NCBI RefSeq assembly: GCF_009873495.1
Contig: NZ_CP046703.1
Coordinates: 5,670,501 to 5,734,500 of the forward strand
Length of the DNA stretch: 64,000 nucleotides
Direction: 5' to 3'
DNA from: Nostoc sp. ATCC 53789
GTDB lineage: Bacteria > Cyanobacteriota > Cyanobacteriia > Cyanobacteriales > Nostocaceae
The notes below the pieces were generated by a model. It worked only from the letters and a program-made list of their open reading frames with translations. It did not search any database and was not told the origin of the DNA. Position 1 is the stretch's first letter. Each line of letters begins with the position of its first letter. The position numbers and the translations under genes are program-made. Positions 1-7,837 of this stretch are shown one piece after another.

Positions 1-235
1 GAACGAATCTTTAACCACCCAAATCAACTTTCTGAAGGTCAGTCAATAAGCTGACTTTAGTTGTAACAGATAACCGACGGTTGCATTAGATAGCAAAATA
101 TCCCAAGAAGTGATGAATTTGCTATCAGAGTTGAACGAGCAGTGAATGAATATTGTGATAGTAACTCACAAACAAAATATTGCAGATCAAACAAAACAAC
201 TGATTTATGTCCAGGATGGTTTAATTGTCTCTTGA
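1..235 (+). pseudogene. Decayed ABC-transporter ATPase (MacB/LolD-like), C-terminal remnant
   Basis: Reading the plus strand across frames recovers the C-terminal half of an ABC ATPase. A signature-like NHPNQLSEGQ lies near position 20-50, a Walker B/D-loop remnant (PT..ALDSKISQEVMNLLSELNEQ) near 74-142, and the H-loop region IVIVTHKQNIADQTK and DGLIVS end at the TGA at 233-235. The frame is broken. Bases appear lost between the signature and Walker B, one G seems missing in the Asp-Glu-Pro-Thr motif near position 70, and an in-frame TGA sits where a Gly codon is expected before MNIVIVTH. The 5' part lies outside the window. The motif order is what is seen; the assignment to the macrolide/lipoprotein exporter type is inferred from the VTHxxxIAxQT...DGLIV style. 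Confidence 0.6.
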
Positions 236-304
236 TTACCCAGATATCAAATAACTAATCTAGATTTTTTTGCAATTATTTTCTCTGCTCAACAGTCTTG
301 TTAC

Positions 305-598
305 TTAGTCATTGCTGTTAAGAATTTTTGGAACTTTGAAAAATTCGCCTTCCTGTTCAGGCGCACTGTTAAGAATACTTTCACGATTAGCATAGGGTTG
401 CAATTCATCCTCTCGTGTGATATTGCTAACATCAATTGCCCGTGTTGTTGGGGGCACGTTACTGACATCCAGCTCATCCAACTGTTGAATATAATCCAGA
501 ATACTTCCCAATTGGGTAGTAAATTGTTCCTCTTCTTCTGGAGTCAATTCTAAACGAGCCAGATTAGCTACTTTATGAACTTGTTCTTGGTCAATCAT
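305..598 (-). CDS. gatC: Asp-tRNA(Asn)/Glu-tRNA(Gln) amidotransferase subunit C
   Basis: GatC is the small subunit of the GatCAB amidotransferase, which converts misacylated Glu-tRNA(Gln) (and Asp-tRNA(Asn)) to the amidated forms. Cyanobacteria need it because they lack GlnRS. The 97-residue length is normal for the family. The N-terminal VxKVANLARLELTPEEEEQFTxQL helix and the later tract with Pro-Pro-Thr-Thr and Arg-Glu-Asp are the family hallmarks. GatC is not catalytic; it wraps around GatA and GatB. The gene stands alone, with gatA and gatB not in the window, and is followed at 600-681 by heptamer repeats separating it from ycf3. The ATG at 596-598 is the only sensible start. Confidence 0.93.
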   Translation of the reverse strand: MIDQEQVHKVANLARLELTPEEEEQFTTQLGSILDYIQQLDELDVSNVPPTTRAIDVSNITREDELQPYANRESILNSAPEQEGEFFKVPKILNSND

Positions 599-599
599 A

Positions 600-681
600 A
601 ATTGTTATTTGTCATTGGTCATTTTTCATTTTTAATTGGTCATTAGTCCTTAGCAAGTGACAAAGAACTAATGACTAATGA
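600..681. repeat. Heptamer-type short tandem repeats (STRR-like)
   Basis: The gap between gatC and ycf3 is made largely of variants of TCATTAGT / GTCATTGGTCATT and the complement AATGACTAATGACTA. These are the degenerate heptamer repeats typical of Nostoc intergenic DNA. No promoter or terminator is clear. Confidence 0.7.
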
Positions 682-1203
682 CTAAAAGAATACGTCAATC
701 TGCGATCGCCCGGTGGTTTTCAACCAGTTTTGGGCTTCGATGTAGTTATTGGGAGCCATGCGAATAGCTCGAATCCAATAGTCTGCGGCTTGGTCAAAAA
801 GTGCTTCGCCAGCCTCGTTATCTCCAGCTTCTTTTTCCTTTTCGCCTTGGTAGTGATAAATCACAGCGATATTGTTCAAGGCTTGGGGTAGGCGTGGGTT
901 TAACTCAATTGCCTGGTGATACAGTTCTAAAGCTTTGTTGTGGTCGCCGTTGCTGGCATAGATTAGCCCCATGTTGTAGAGAATATAACCGCGATCGTTG
1001 GTATCTTCCTCTAGTGTTAAAGCTTCTTCATAGTACTCCAATGCTTCAGCATATTCCCCTTCTGCTTGGGCCGACATGCCATCTCGATAATAAACAAACG
1101 CTTCTTTAGCTTTTTTGTTAGTTGGCAGGATCTTCAAGATGATATCTGCCATCACTGTAAAGGATTTGTCAACAAAATTATCGTTTTTTTGTGTTCTTGG
1201 CAT
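682..1203 (-). CDS. ycf3: Photosystem I assembly protein Ycf3
   Basis: Ycf3 is a thylakoid-associated TPR chaperone needed for assembly of the photosystem I complex. It is conserved from cyanobacteria to plastids. The 173-residue length and the opening MPRTQKNDNFVDKSFTVMADIILKILP, followed by three tetratricopeptide repeats (about residues 35-68, 72-105 and 106-153), match the family well. The characteristic RGYILYNMGLIYASNGDHxKALELYHQAIELNPRLPQALNNIAVIYH run is present. There is no signal peptide or membrane segment, consistent with a peripheral stromal/cytoplasmic-side protein. The start is the ATG at 1201-1203. A G/C-rich heptamer-like tract lies upstream. Confidence 0.96.
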   Translation of the reverse strand: MPRTQKNDNFVDKSFTVMADIILKILPTNKKAKEAFVYYRDGMSAQAEGEYAEALEYYEEALTLEEDTNDRGYILYNMGLIYASNGDHNKALELYHQAIELNPRLPQALNNIAVIYHYQGEKEKEAGDNEAGEALFDQAADYWIRAIRMAPNNYIEAQNWLKTTGRSQIDVFF

Positions 1204-1386
1204 ATTTGTCTCTGGGTATTACTAGGTATGGGGCATGGGGCATGAGGCATTGGGCTAGGCACAAGAGGTAGAGGTGCAAAGGGACAGAGAGGAAAAACTT
1301 ACTGCAACTTCTCCTCTGCTCCCCTGCTCCTCTGCTCCCTGCTCCTTCATCTCCCTCATCTCCCAATCCCTTAGCACGCTCAATAG
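1204..1386. repeat. Low-complexity heptamer repeats (GGGGCAT / CTCCTCTGC-type)
   Basis: The gap between the SRAP gene and ycf3 contains tandem GGGGCATG-like heptamers (about 1228-1250) and a CTCCTCTGCTCCCCTGCTCC-like pyrimidine run (about 1310-1370). Both are common STRR-like Nostoc intergenic repeats. The 86-residue reading frame over this region is composed of repeat sequence and is not considered a gene. Confidence 0.6.
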
Positions 1387-2094
1387 TTAATTTAACTGAT
1401 TTGTGGGGGCGTTCTCCTCTCTGAGTGGGATGATGCACTCTGGGCTATTATGCCGAGAGTTGTTTACCAAGGTGCTAACTGGATACGCAATCATTGCTGG
1501 CGCTGGATAGGGAAGCAATAGCTGCTGTAGGGTTTGGGGCGTTTGGATTTGAGAATCTAGCCATAAATCGTAATCTTTTGGCTCTAGAATCACTGGCATC
1601 CGGTCGTGGATAGGTTGAAGTAATTCGTTTGCTGCCGTTGTCAAAATTGTACAAGAGATTATTTCGTCGTTAGCAGGCGATCGCCATTTCTCCCATAAAC
1701 CGGCAAAGCCGAAGGGTTGCCCATCTTCAAGACGAAAATAAAACGGCTGCTTTTTACTTTTACCTTGTTGACGTTGCCACTCATAAAAGCCATCAGCTAA
1801 CACTAAACAGCGACGATGTTTAAAAGCCGAACGAAAAGCTGGTTTTTCGGCAACAGTTTCTGCCCTAGCATTAATCAGCTTTGCTCCCATTCCTGCATCT
1901 TTTGCCCATGAGGGAATTAATCCCCAATGCAACTGCTGAAATTCACGCTTTTCGCTTTCGGGGTTTTGTAACACAGTTGCCACCATTTGGGTAGGCGCGA
2001 TATTAAAGTTGGCTGCTAAATCTAGAACTGGCTCGACATGGAAAACTTGGGCTAAAGCTTCTACTGACTGGTTTAGAGTAAATCTTCCACACAT
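1387..2094 (-). CDS. SRAP domain protein (YedK/HMCES family)
   Basis: Proteins of this family recognise abasic sites in single-stranded DNA. They form a thiazolidine DNA-protein crosslink through the N-terminal cysteine, shielding the lesion during replication. The start is set at the ATG 2092-2094 rather than the ATG 18 bases upstream, because the catalytic Cys must be residue 2 after Met removal and the protein then begins MCGRFTL. Further family signatures are NARAETVAEKPAFRSAFKHRRCLVLADGFYEWQ (active-site Asn and Glu region) and the C-terminal HDRMPVIL with the conserved His. About 235 residues is typical. It is transcribed leftwards, divergent from the GST-like gene. Confidence 0.92.
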   Translation of the reverse strand: MCGRFTLNQSVEALAQVFHVEPVLDLAANFNIAPTQMVATVLQNPESEKREFQQLHWGLIPSWAKDAGMGAKLINARAETVAEKPAFRSAFKHRRCLVLADGFYEWQRQQGKSKKQPFYFRLEDGQPFGFAGLWEKWRSPANDEIISCTILTTAANELLQPIHDRMPVILEPKDYDLWLDSQIQTPQTLQQLLLPYPAPAMIAYPVSTLVNNSRHNSPECIIPLREENAPTNQLN

Positions 2095-2292
2095 AGTTTT
2101 ATTCCCAACCACTAACTAAATTAAATATTTCAATCTAGAAATCAATAATATTTTTTTTATTTTTTCAGATAATTTTATCTAGTACTCAAAAGCTAAATTT
2201 TAAAAGAAATTATCCGGTTTTGGGAAAATATTTTGGTAAGATATTGTATTTTAAACCTTCACTTATCAACATATTGATAACTGTATTTTAGC

Positions 2293-2904
2293 ATGGAACT
2301 ACTGCGTTTGTACGATTTTTTACCTTCCGGTAATGGCTATAAGATACGTCTTTTATTCACACAACTAGGTATGCCTTTTGAAAGGGTAGAGCTTAATATT
2401 TTGAAAGGTGAGACTCGAACACCAGAATTTTTAAGTAAAAATCCTAACGGAAAGATACCTATTCTAGAAATTGAGCCAGGGGAATACTTAGCAGAATCAA
2501 ATGCCATATTGGTATATCTGAGTGAAGGGACAGAATTTTTGCCTTATGACCGCTTTTTAAGAGCGCAAGTGCTGCAATGGTTATTTTTTGAACAGTATAG
2601 CCATGAACCTTTTATTGCCACATCAAGATTTTGGATTTCTATTTTAGGTAAAACTGAAGAATATAGTGAAGCTATCAAGGAAAAACGCGAACCAGGTTAT
2701 GCAGCACTTAGCTTGATGGAAAAACATTTAACCTCTAACACTTTTTTTGTGGGAGAGCGTTACACAATTGCTGATATTGCATTGTTTGCTTATACTCATG
2801 TAGCTGACGAAGGTGGGTTTGATTTAACACCATTTTCTGCTATTCAAGCTTGGATAGAAAGAGTCAAAGCTCAACCAAGATATATCAGCATTACAGAAGT
2901 ATAA
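2293..2904 (+). CDS. Glutathione S-transferase family protein
   Basis: The 203 residues have the two-domain GST layout. A thioredoxin-like N-terminal domain (about 1-80) carries Ser in the catalytic loop (LPSGNGYKIRL), the cis-Pro motif NGKIPIL and the glutathione-binding ESNAILVYL. An all-helical C-terminal domain (about 88-200) contains the conserved TIADIALFAYTH N-capping box. This resembles bacterial GSTs acting in detoxification or oxidative stress; the actual substrate cannot be read from sequence. It is a monocistronic gene with an AT-rich 180-bp divergent promoter region shared with the SRAP gene. Confidence 0.88.
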   Translation: MELLRLYDFLPSGNGYKIRLLFTQLGMPFERVELNILKGETRTPEFLSKNPNGKIPILEIEPGEYLAESNAILVYLSEGTEFLPYDRFLRAQVLQWLFFEQYSHEPFIATSRFWISILGKTEEYSEAIKEKREPGYAALSLMEKHLTSNTFFVGERYTIADIALFAYTHVADEGGFDLTPFSAIQAWIERVKAQPRYISITEV

Positions 2905-3005
2905 AAAGTTGATGTTACAAGTTTGTATCTCTCATTTATTGCCTCTGGTAGGGGTTATATTGGCAAAGAGGTAAAGTTTTTCAAGAAGACATTACTCAGT
3001 ATCAA

Positions 3006-3233
3006 CTAAGTATCTGTATCAATTTCTATCATCTTTTGCCGAGAGGATAAACCCGACTTGATTCTGATATCAGATTTGGCTACATCAAATTTCTTTGCTA
3101 GGAGTTTAATTAACTCTTCATTAGCCTTACCATCAACTGGAGGCGATTTTAAATATACAGTCAGACTACCATCAGGTTGTTCCTCAATTTTTTGCTGTTT
3201 TGAATTAGGTTTAACTTTGACTTTTTTTTGCAT
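3006..3233 (-). CDS. DUF167/YggU family protein
   Basis: A small basic protein of 75 residues when started at the ATG 3231-3233. It has the DUF167 core KVKVKPNSKQQ...DGSLTVYLKSPPVDGKANEELIKLLAKKF and IRIKSGLSSRQKMIEID. The upstream extension in the same frame (up to 3326) reads as translation of the neighbouring gene in another frame, so the internal Met is chosen. The first 23 bases overlap the 3' end of the DUF2809-like gene, suggesting translational coupling. The function of the family is not established; the fold is known from YggU and MTH637 structures. Confidence 0.85.
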   Translation of the reverse strand: MQKKVKVKPNSKQQKIEEQPDGSLTVYLKSPPVDGKANEELIKLLAKKFDVAKSDIRIKSGLSSRQKMIEIDTDT

Positions 3234-3627
3234 AACCCATTTTATATAATTGTCGCAGCCATAACCAACCTGCAATACAACCCAATGCGTAATGAGGAAA
3301 ATCCCACCATACAAAAGTAGTACCAAGTAATAATTTACCTATCAAGGTGGCACGAATTTCATTTAATAGTGGCGGATGCCAAAGTTGTAAGAATTCTAGT
3401 ATACAGGTGATGACAAAAACCCATATAGGAATTTGGATTATGGCCGCCCGACTTCTGAACAACCAAAAAGCAAATAGACACCAAAATATTTCATAAAGTA
3501 TATCTCCTCCGTAGTCATTAAACCACTGATGACCAGGCCCACTGTAAAACTTAGAAAAAAGGCCCATCGGTACAACGATGAGCATAGAAATAATAATAAA
3601 TATTGTTTGTTTACGAGATTCGAGCAT
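3211..3627 (-). CDS. Small polytopic membrane protein (DUF2809-like)
   Basis: A 138-residue hydrophobic protein with about four predicted membrane segments (residues about 7-27, 44-60, 67-85 and 105-124). The order of motifs (GLFSKFYSGPGHQW, YGGDILYEIFWCLF, EFLQLWHPPLLNEIRATLIGKLLLGTTFVWWDFPHYALGCIAGW) is that of DUF2809 proteins, which have no established function. It is the first gene of a two-gene leftward unit, and its end overlaps the DUF167 gene. The family call rests on recalled motif similarity. Confidence 0.72.
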   Translation of the reverse strand: MLESRKQTIFIIISMLIVVPMGLFSKFYSGPGHQWFNDYGGDILYEIFWCLFAFWLFRSRAAIIQIPIWVFVITCILEFLQLWHPPLLNEIRATLIGKLLLGTTFVWWDFPHYALGCIAGWLWLRQLYKMGYAKKSQS

Positions 3628-3717
3628 TTTATGAAGGCTAAAGACTAAGGAAAATTTTAGCCTCTACACTGCTCTTTCTTAAGAATTCCTAATTTTGTAT
3701 TTTATTAATAGTACTTA

Positions 3718-3905
3718 CATAAAACTACACGCTGTAGGGGAAATACCCTGCGGGTGACGCTCGTACCTCTTTACAAGACGCTGCGCGTAGCTTGCTTCCC
3801 CACAAGGGTATGCTACCGCTACGCTAACGCTACTTCCTTTATGCCGGAGAACCCATACACCGGAATGGCTCACCGCTTTACGCCTACATGAATTGTCCTA
3901 AGAAG
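3718..3905. repeat. Intergenic repeat rich in GCTACGC/GCGTAGC palindromes
   Basis: The 316-bp gap 3628-3943 has no gene. Its centre holds the dispersed Nostoc-type motifs GACGCTGCGCGTAGC, TTCCCCACAAGGG, GCTACCGCTACGCTAACGC and CTTTACGCCTAC. These form several short inverted repeats and look like part of a multi-copy palindromic element. Confidence 0.5.
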
Positions 3906-3943
3906 AACATCTTTCTTTTCGACTATTGTTTGCCTAAGTCTTG

Positions 3944-4495
3944 TTAGGGATATCTTCTGCTACCAGCGCCCACTACACCGATTTTGTGGCGATAGGAGAG
4001 TTCGGCACCGAACCAGCCGGAAGCGCTGGTCAGCGTACCAACAACGAGCGAAATTAACAGTCCCCAGGGAACTATTCGGGATTCAGCGTCGCCCCAACGT
4101 AGGAGGAAGTTGACGAGTGATAAAACTAGGATAGAAACGTTAAGGATCAAATGCACCCAACCGGCGGTGCGCTTGCGAACTCGTTCAATTTTCAAAAAGT
4201 CGCTCAAACCGATCGCAGCAGCGAGTAAACCTCCAGCTAATCCGAGTCCGATTAACCATAGTGAAGCCCTAGCCCAAAAGAAATCACTAGTTAACCAGTA
4301 GCCGATGTCACTTCCCAAGGCGGCGGCTAAAAAGGCGATGGGAAAGATCACACTCAGGGGATGTAGGGGATGTCCTGCGATCGCAACTGTGCTAGGTACG
4401 CCAGTATCCCGATATTCACTGTCATTACTTTCAATAACTGGTGGAATATTGGGAAAAGGTGTTGAACTTGTTTGCGTTGTTTCTGTACTTTCCAT
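3944..4495 (-). CDS. DUF2231 family membrane protein
   Basis: 183 residues: a hydrophilic, Thr/Ser/Pro-rich N-terminus (1-35), then four predicted membrane helices (about 45-68, 78-100, 113-132 and 142-162). The HPLHP motif before helix 1 (AIAGHPLHPLSVIFPIAF) is typical of DUF2231, whose conserved histidines suggest metal or haem binding, though no function is established. Two further DUF2231 proteins occur in the oxidase cluster at 12.1-13.2 kb. It is followed 27 bases upstream by the DUF2993 gene on the same strand, so the two may be co-transcribed. Confidence 0.82.
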   Translation of the reverse strand: MESTETTQTSSTPFPNIPPVIESNDSEYRDTGVPSTVAIAGHPLHPLSVIFPIAFLAAALGSDIGYWLTSDFFWARASLWLIGLGLAGGLLAAAIGLSDFLKIERVRKRTAGWVHLILNVSILVLSLVNFLLRWGDAESRIVPWGLLISLVVGTLTSASGWFGAELSYRHKIGVVGAGSRRYP

Positions 4496-4522
4496 TATTT
4501 AGTATCCTCAATTAATTAGTTT

Positions 4523-5263
4523 TTAAGCAGAAGGAATTTGTTCAATATAAGCTTCAGCTTTTAGAGTTAGCTTGCCTACATCTGCTCTTAGTTGCCTAAC
4601 TTGTAGATTCATTCCCTCTAAATCAAAATTACTCAGATTCAAAATCTCGCTAGTTTCATCTATCAAAGCTTTTGTCAAATCTGGCGATATTTCTTCACTT
4701 TCCCCATACTCAACATTTTCTAGAGAAACTGTTTTCCCATTAGGGCTTATCTGAGGGATCGCAGAAAAAGCAACTTGGTGGTTTTCACCTGTCTCTACTA
4801 ATTTTATACTGGCATTTAGTGCTATTTTTCCATCACCAGGTAGCCGAAAGTCTACATTTTGTGGTTCAATAGTCGTCAATTGCCCGTTAACATGGATTTT
4901 TTGACTTTGCAGCTGCGATCGCACATATTCTGAGTTAAAGGCGCGATTGATATCAGCTTCAGTTAACACAACCTGGGCATTAGCTTCAGTAGGTTGGGTA
5001 AGTTCGATTTTTCCGAAAGCCACACTCAGAGGATTGATGGCAACGTCAGTCATTTGCATTTTTAATTCCTCCATACGGAGGTCTTTTTGCATTACTAAAC
5101 CTTCGCCTTCAATGCTGACTGAATCTACCTGTCCCTGAACGAGTTTCAACGGGTCTGTTTTAATGTTTACATCTAAGTTTTCGGCTTCATCTAATTGGCT
5201 AGACAAGCCTATCTCTGCGGCTTTATTTAGCGCCTGCTCTCCTAATCCAGAACTTTCTGGCAT
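4523..5263 (-). CDS. DUF2993 (LmeA-like phospholipid-binding) protein
   Basis: 246 residues with the cyanobacterial DUF2993 pattern. An N-terminal LGEQALNKAAEIGLSSQLDEAENLDVNIKTDPLKLVQGQVDSVSIEGEGLVMQKDLRMEELKMQMTDVAINPLSVAFGKIELTQPTEANAQVVLTEADINRAFNSEYVRSQL core is followed by a beta-rich tail. There is no obvious signal peptide. Family members are thought to bind lipids in or at membranes; the role in cyanobacteria is unknown. It lies immediately upstream of the DUF2231 gene in the same direction. Confidence 0.82.
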   Translation of the reverse strand: MPESSGLGEQALNKAAEIGLSSQLDEAENLDVNIKTDPLKLVQGQVDSVSIEGEGLVMQKDLRMEELKMQMTDVAINPLSVAFGKIELTQPTEANAQVVLTEADINRAFNSEYVRSQLQSQKIHVNGQLTTIEPQNVDFRLPGDGKIALNASIKLVETGENHQVAFSAIPQISPNGKTVSLENVEYGESEEISPDLTKALIDETSEILNLSNFDLEGMNLQVRQLRADVGKLTLKAEAYIEQIPSA

Positions 5264-6068
5264 TATTAAATTAACTCCTATAAATAGCTAAATAACATAT
5301 CCTTGAATTAATTTAATAAATTAAGATCATATTTTTATCTATCTGGCGAGGTAATATATATTTAAATATTATCTATCTAGAAGTAGAAGGATATAATTTA
5401 TAGTAATTTTAAACGACTTTTAATTTAGAAAATGTTCATGTTTAATGGGTATAAGGTTTCCTCATATTTATAATATTCTGTTAAAAATAGACTAAAATAA
5501 GCACAAAACTTTCACCAATTAATATTTATTTATTTAGATATTGAGTAATTAAACCATTCTCACAAAAAGCTAAAGCTTGCTAATTTTTACGATCGAATAA
5601 CCATCCTACTAATTAAACACTATTATTAATATATTCTTTCATCTTGGCTTTGAATTTTGCCGATTTGTCATTTTGAGAAATAATTTCAATTATAAAATTA
5701 AGTGCTAAGTTAATAAATTTATCTTATTACTGATATAAACTCTTCTGGAAAGCGTCATTTATCGAAAAAATCAGCATCAAGCGAAGCAATCTGACAAGTC
5801 ATCGCAAGCTTGATAGATATTTCCATTTTTAGGCTGAGATTCTCCCCTTTTACCTTCTCCTGCTCTGCGTTCTCTGTGTCTCTGCGGTTTGTTATAAAAA
5901 GAAGTCGATAAAAGATTCATAGGAACTAGACAAATAGCTTTTTTCCAGAGACGATGTAGTGATATATCTCGCAAACAACTTTTAGCTTTTACATTCTCTC
6001 TCTAGATAAAAAATCTTTCTCTCGGTAGATAGGTGTACTGACTTTATTATGGCTGCTATGTTACCAAT
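5264..6068. other. AT-rich intergenic region, no gene recognised
   Basis: About 800 bases, strongly AT-rich, between two divergent genes. The only recognisable content is a copy of the dispersed Nostoc-type repeat CTCTGCGTTCTCTGTGTC...TCTGCGGTTTG near 5855-5892. A 65-codon frame across it (5777-5974) is repeat-derived. No hairpin terminator, RNA gene or ORF of convincing composition was found. Confidence 0.6.
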
Positions 6069-6605
6069 ATGACGATAGTAAGACAAAACGCCCAAAATAC
6101 AACCGTAAGTCCTTCAGTAAACACTCCAGAAACATTGGCAGAAAAGGTTATTGAAGCAGAGCGGATGCATGACGTTCTCCTTTTGCTGCAAAACTTAATT
6201 AACAGTGAAGAAGCCACTGTAAAACTAATTATGGATTGTCTCTATGATGTTGGTTCAGTCAATCTGATCAACCAAAAGCTTCGCATGAAGCCTTTAAACA
6301 GGGTAATGAAATTAATTGCCCGAATGTCCAAACCAGTTTTTAGAACTTTGGCTTTCAATTGGTTTAAGAAAAACTGTCCGCAACTGATTACTAATTGGCT
6401 ACACACCCAGGTAACTTTTAGAAGTACCCAAAACATACCTCAACAAGTAGCTGTTGAAGTTGCAGAACTTCAACCATATCCCTTACCACCGGCAGAAAAT
6501 CTCAGCCAAGAGATTAAAAATCTGCGTTCTCAGGTTAGATGGCTAGCTGGGATTTCAATAATAGCGATCGCTGTTTTAGCAATGACAGCAATTAAGTTAA
6601 ACTGA
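6069..6605 (+). CDS. Conserved hypothetical protein with C-terminal membrane anchor
   Basis: Not recognised by name. 178 residues: a polar N-terminus (1-25), a helical body (about 28-125) with a KPLNRVMKLIARMSKPVFRTLAFNWFKKNCPQLITNWL basic stretch, a Pro-rich linker, and one hydrophobic helix at the C-terminus (about 157-176, WLAGISIIAIAVLAMTAIKL). The layout is that of a tail-anchored protein with its body in the cytoplasm. It lies about 200 bp upstream of the CheR-type gene on the same strand. Codon use resembles its neighbours, so it is considered real. Confidence 0.7.
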   Translation: MTIVRQNAQNTTVSPSVNTPETLAEKVIEAERMHDVLLLLQNLINSEEATVKLIMDCLYDVGSVNLINQKLRMKPLNRVMKLIARMSKPVFRTLAFNWFKKNCPQLITNWLHTQVTFRSTQNIPQQVAVEVAELQPYPLPPAENLSQEIKNLRSQVRWLAGISIIAIAVLAMTAIKLN

Positions 6606-6811
6606 AACCCATAATTAGCACCGTTATCAAATTTAATAGATCCAGTAAGCTCTTTTAGGCGTAAGATGCACTTGAGTTCTAAAAACTCTAGCAGCCTAGA
6701 ATGTGAATAATTTTTGATCCGTAAGGCGTTTTGGAAAACACTTGTTTGATTAACTCCAAGCACCTTAACTCTTTGTATTACCAGCATATTTAAATAGCTG
6801 GTTCAGCATAT

Positions 6812-7663
6812 ATGCTAATTCGTACTATGACTTTGCCCAAACCTACCTTGGAGGATATCGAAATACATCTTCTCTTGGAAGGGGTATATCAGTATTACGG
6901 CTATGACTTCCGCGATTATGCTCTTTCCTCACTCAAGCGCCGCATTCAAAGCTTCATGCAATTGGAGGGGTTAGCTAATATTTCTGCTTTGCAAGAGCGT
7001 TTACTCCACAACCGTGCTTATTTAGAACGATTTTTGCTTGCTCTGACGGTGAATGTAACATCAATGTTTCGCGATCCGAGCTTTTATAATACCTTCAGAA
7101 ATCAAGTTGTCCCCTTCTTACAAACCTATCCGTTTATTCGCATCTGGCACGCTGGATGTTCTACGGGTGAAGAAGTCTACTCAATGGCAATTCTACTACA
7201 AGAAGAAGGACTTTATCACCGTTGTCGGATATATGCAACTGATACTAATGAAAAGGTATTACAAAATGCTAGGAGTGGTATTTTTTCCCTAAAACTGATG
7301 CAGGAATATACTCATCTTTACCTAAAAGCAGGCGGCAAAAAATCGTTTTCAGAATATTATACCGCAGCTTATGACAATGCTATTTTTCGCTCATCTCTCA
7401 GAGAAAATGTTGTGTTTGCCCAGCATAATTTAGCAACTGACAGTTCTTTTAATGAATTCAATGTTATTCTTTGTCGTAATGTCCTGATCTATTTCAATCA
7501 GGCACTTCAAAAGCGGGTACACCAACTATTTTATAATAGCCTCTGCACCTTTGGAATTTTGGGTTTAGGAAAACAAGAATCCATTAGGTTCACCTCTTAT
7601 GAACAGCACTATGAAGAGATAGTCAAAGGTGAGAAACTATATAAAAAAATAGCTGGTGCTTAA
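6812..7663 (+). CDS. CheR-type protein-glutamate O-methyltransferase
   Basis: 283 residues with the CheR two-domain structure. An N-terminal helical domain (about 12-85, with YGYDFRDYALSSLKRRI and LTVNVTSMFRDPSFY) is followed by an AdoMet-binding Rossmann domain. Visible motifs are IRIWHAGCSTGEEVYSMAI (motif I), IYATDTNEKVLQNARSGIF and NVILCRNVLIYF. In chemotaxis CheR methylates glutamates of receptors, but here there are no receptor genes nearby. Orphan CheR/CheB domains in cyanobacteria are often attached to or associated with sensor kinases. A CheB-type methylesterase lies at 13.8 kb. The start could also be the Met 6 codons downstream (ATG at 6830); no clear ribosome-binding site separates the two. 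Confidence 0.88.
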   Translation: MLIRTMTLPKPTLEDIEIHLLLEGVYQYYGYDFRDYALSSLKRRIQSFMQLEGLANISALQERLLHNRAYLERFLLALTVNVTSMFRDPSFYNTFRNQVVPFLQTYPFIRIWHAGCSTGEEVYSMAILLQEEGLYHRCRIYATDTNEKVLQNARSGIFSLKLMQEYTHLYLKAGGKKSFSEYYTAAYDNAIFRSSLRENVVFAQHNLATDSSFNEFNVILCRNVLIYFNQALQKRVHQLFYNSLCTFGILGLGKQESIRFTSYEQHYEEIVKGEKLYKKIAGA

Positions 7664-7823
7664 AATCCAAGCTGCTTGAACTACTATATGAAATAAAAAG
7701 TTTTGATTTTAAATTGTAGAATAAAGTTGCAATTCTGTCAAAAGACAGTCTGTAAAACATTTTTAATTGTGTTCAGAAGATACACTTAGCGATCGCTTAA
7801 GGTAAATTACACATTAAAGTCTT

Positions 7824-7830
7824 AAAGGAG
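7824..7830 (+). promoter_or_regulatory. Shine-Dalgarno site deciding the start of the 7838 gene
   Basis: AAAGGAG is placed 7 bases before ATG 7838 and 1 base before the alternative TTG 7832. The spacing selects the ATG. Confidence 0.75.
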
Positions 7831-7837
7831 ATTGTCG

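Noticed and set aside
1178..1438. 86-codon minus-strand frame
   Set aside because: It consists of heptamer repeat translation and overlaps ycf3 and the SRAP gene.
5777..5974. 65-codon minus-strand frame
   Set aside because: It runs over the dispersed CTCTGCGTTCTCTGTGTC repeat; composition (Arg/Glu run) is that of translated repeat, with no family resemblance.
6530..6787. 85-codon minus-strand frame
   Set aside because: It overlaps the 3' end of the 6069 gene and AT-rich spacer; no motif or ribosome-binding site.
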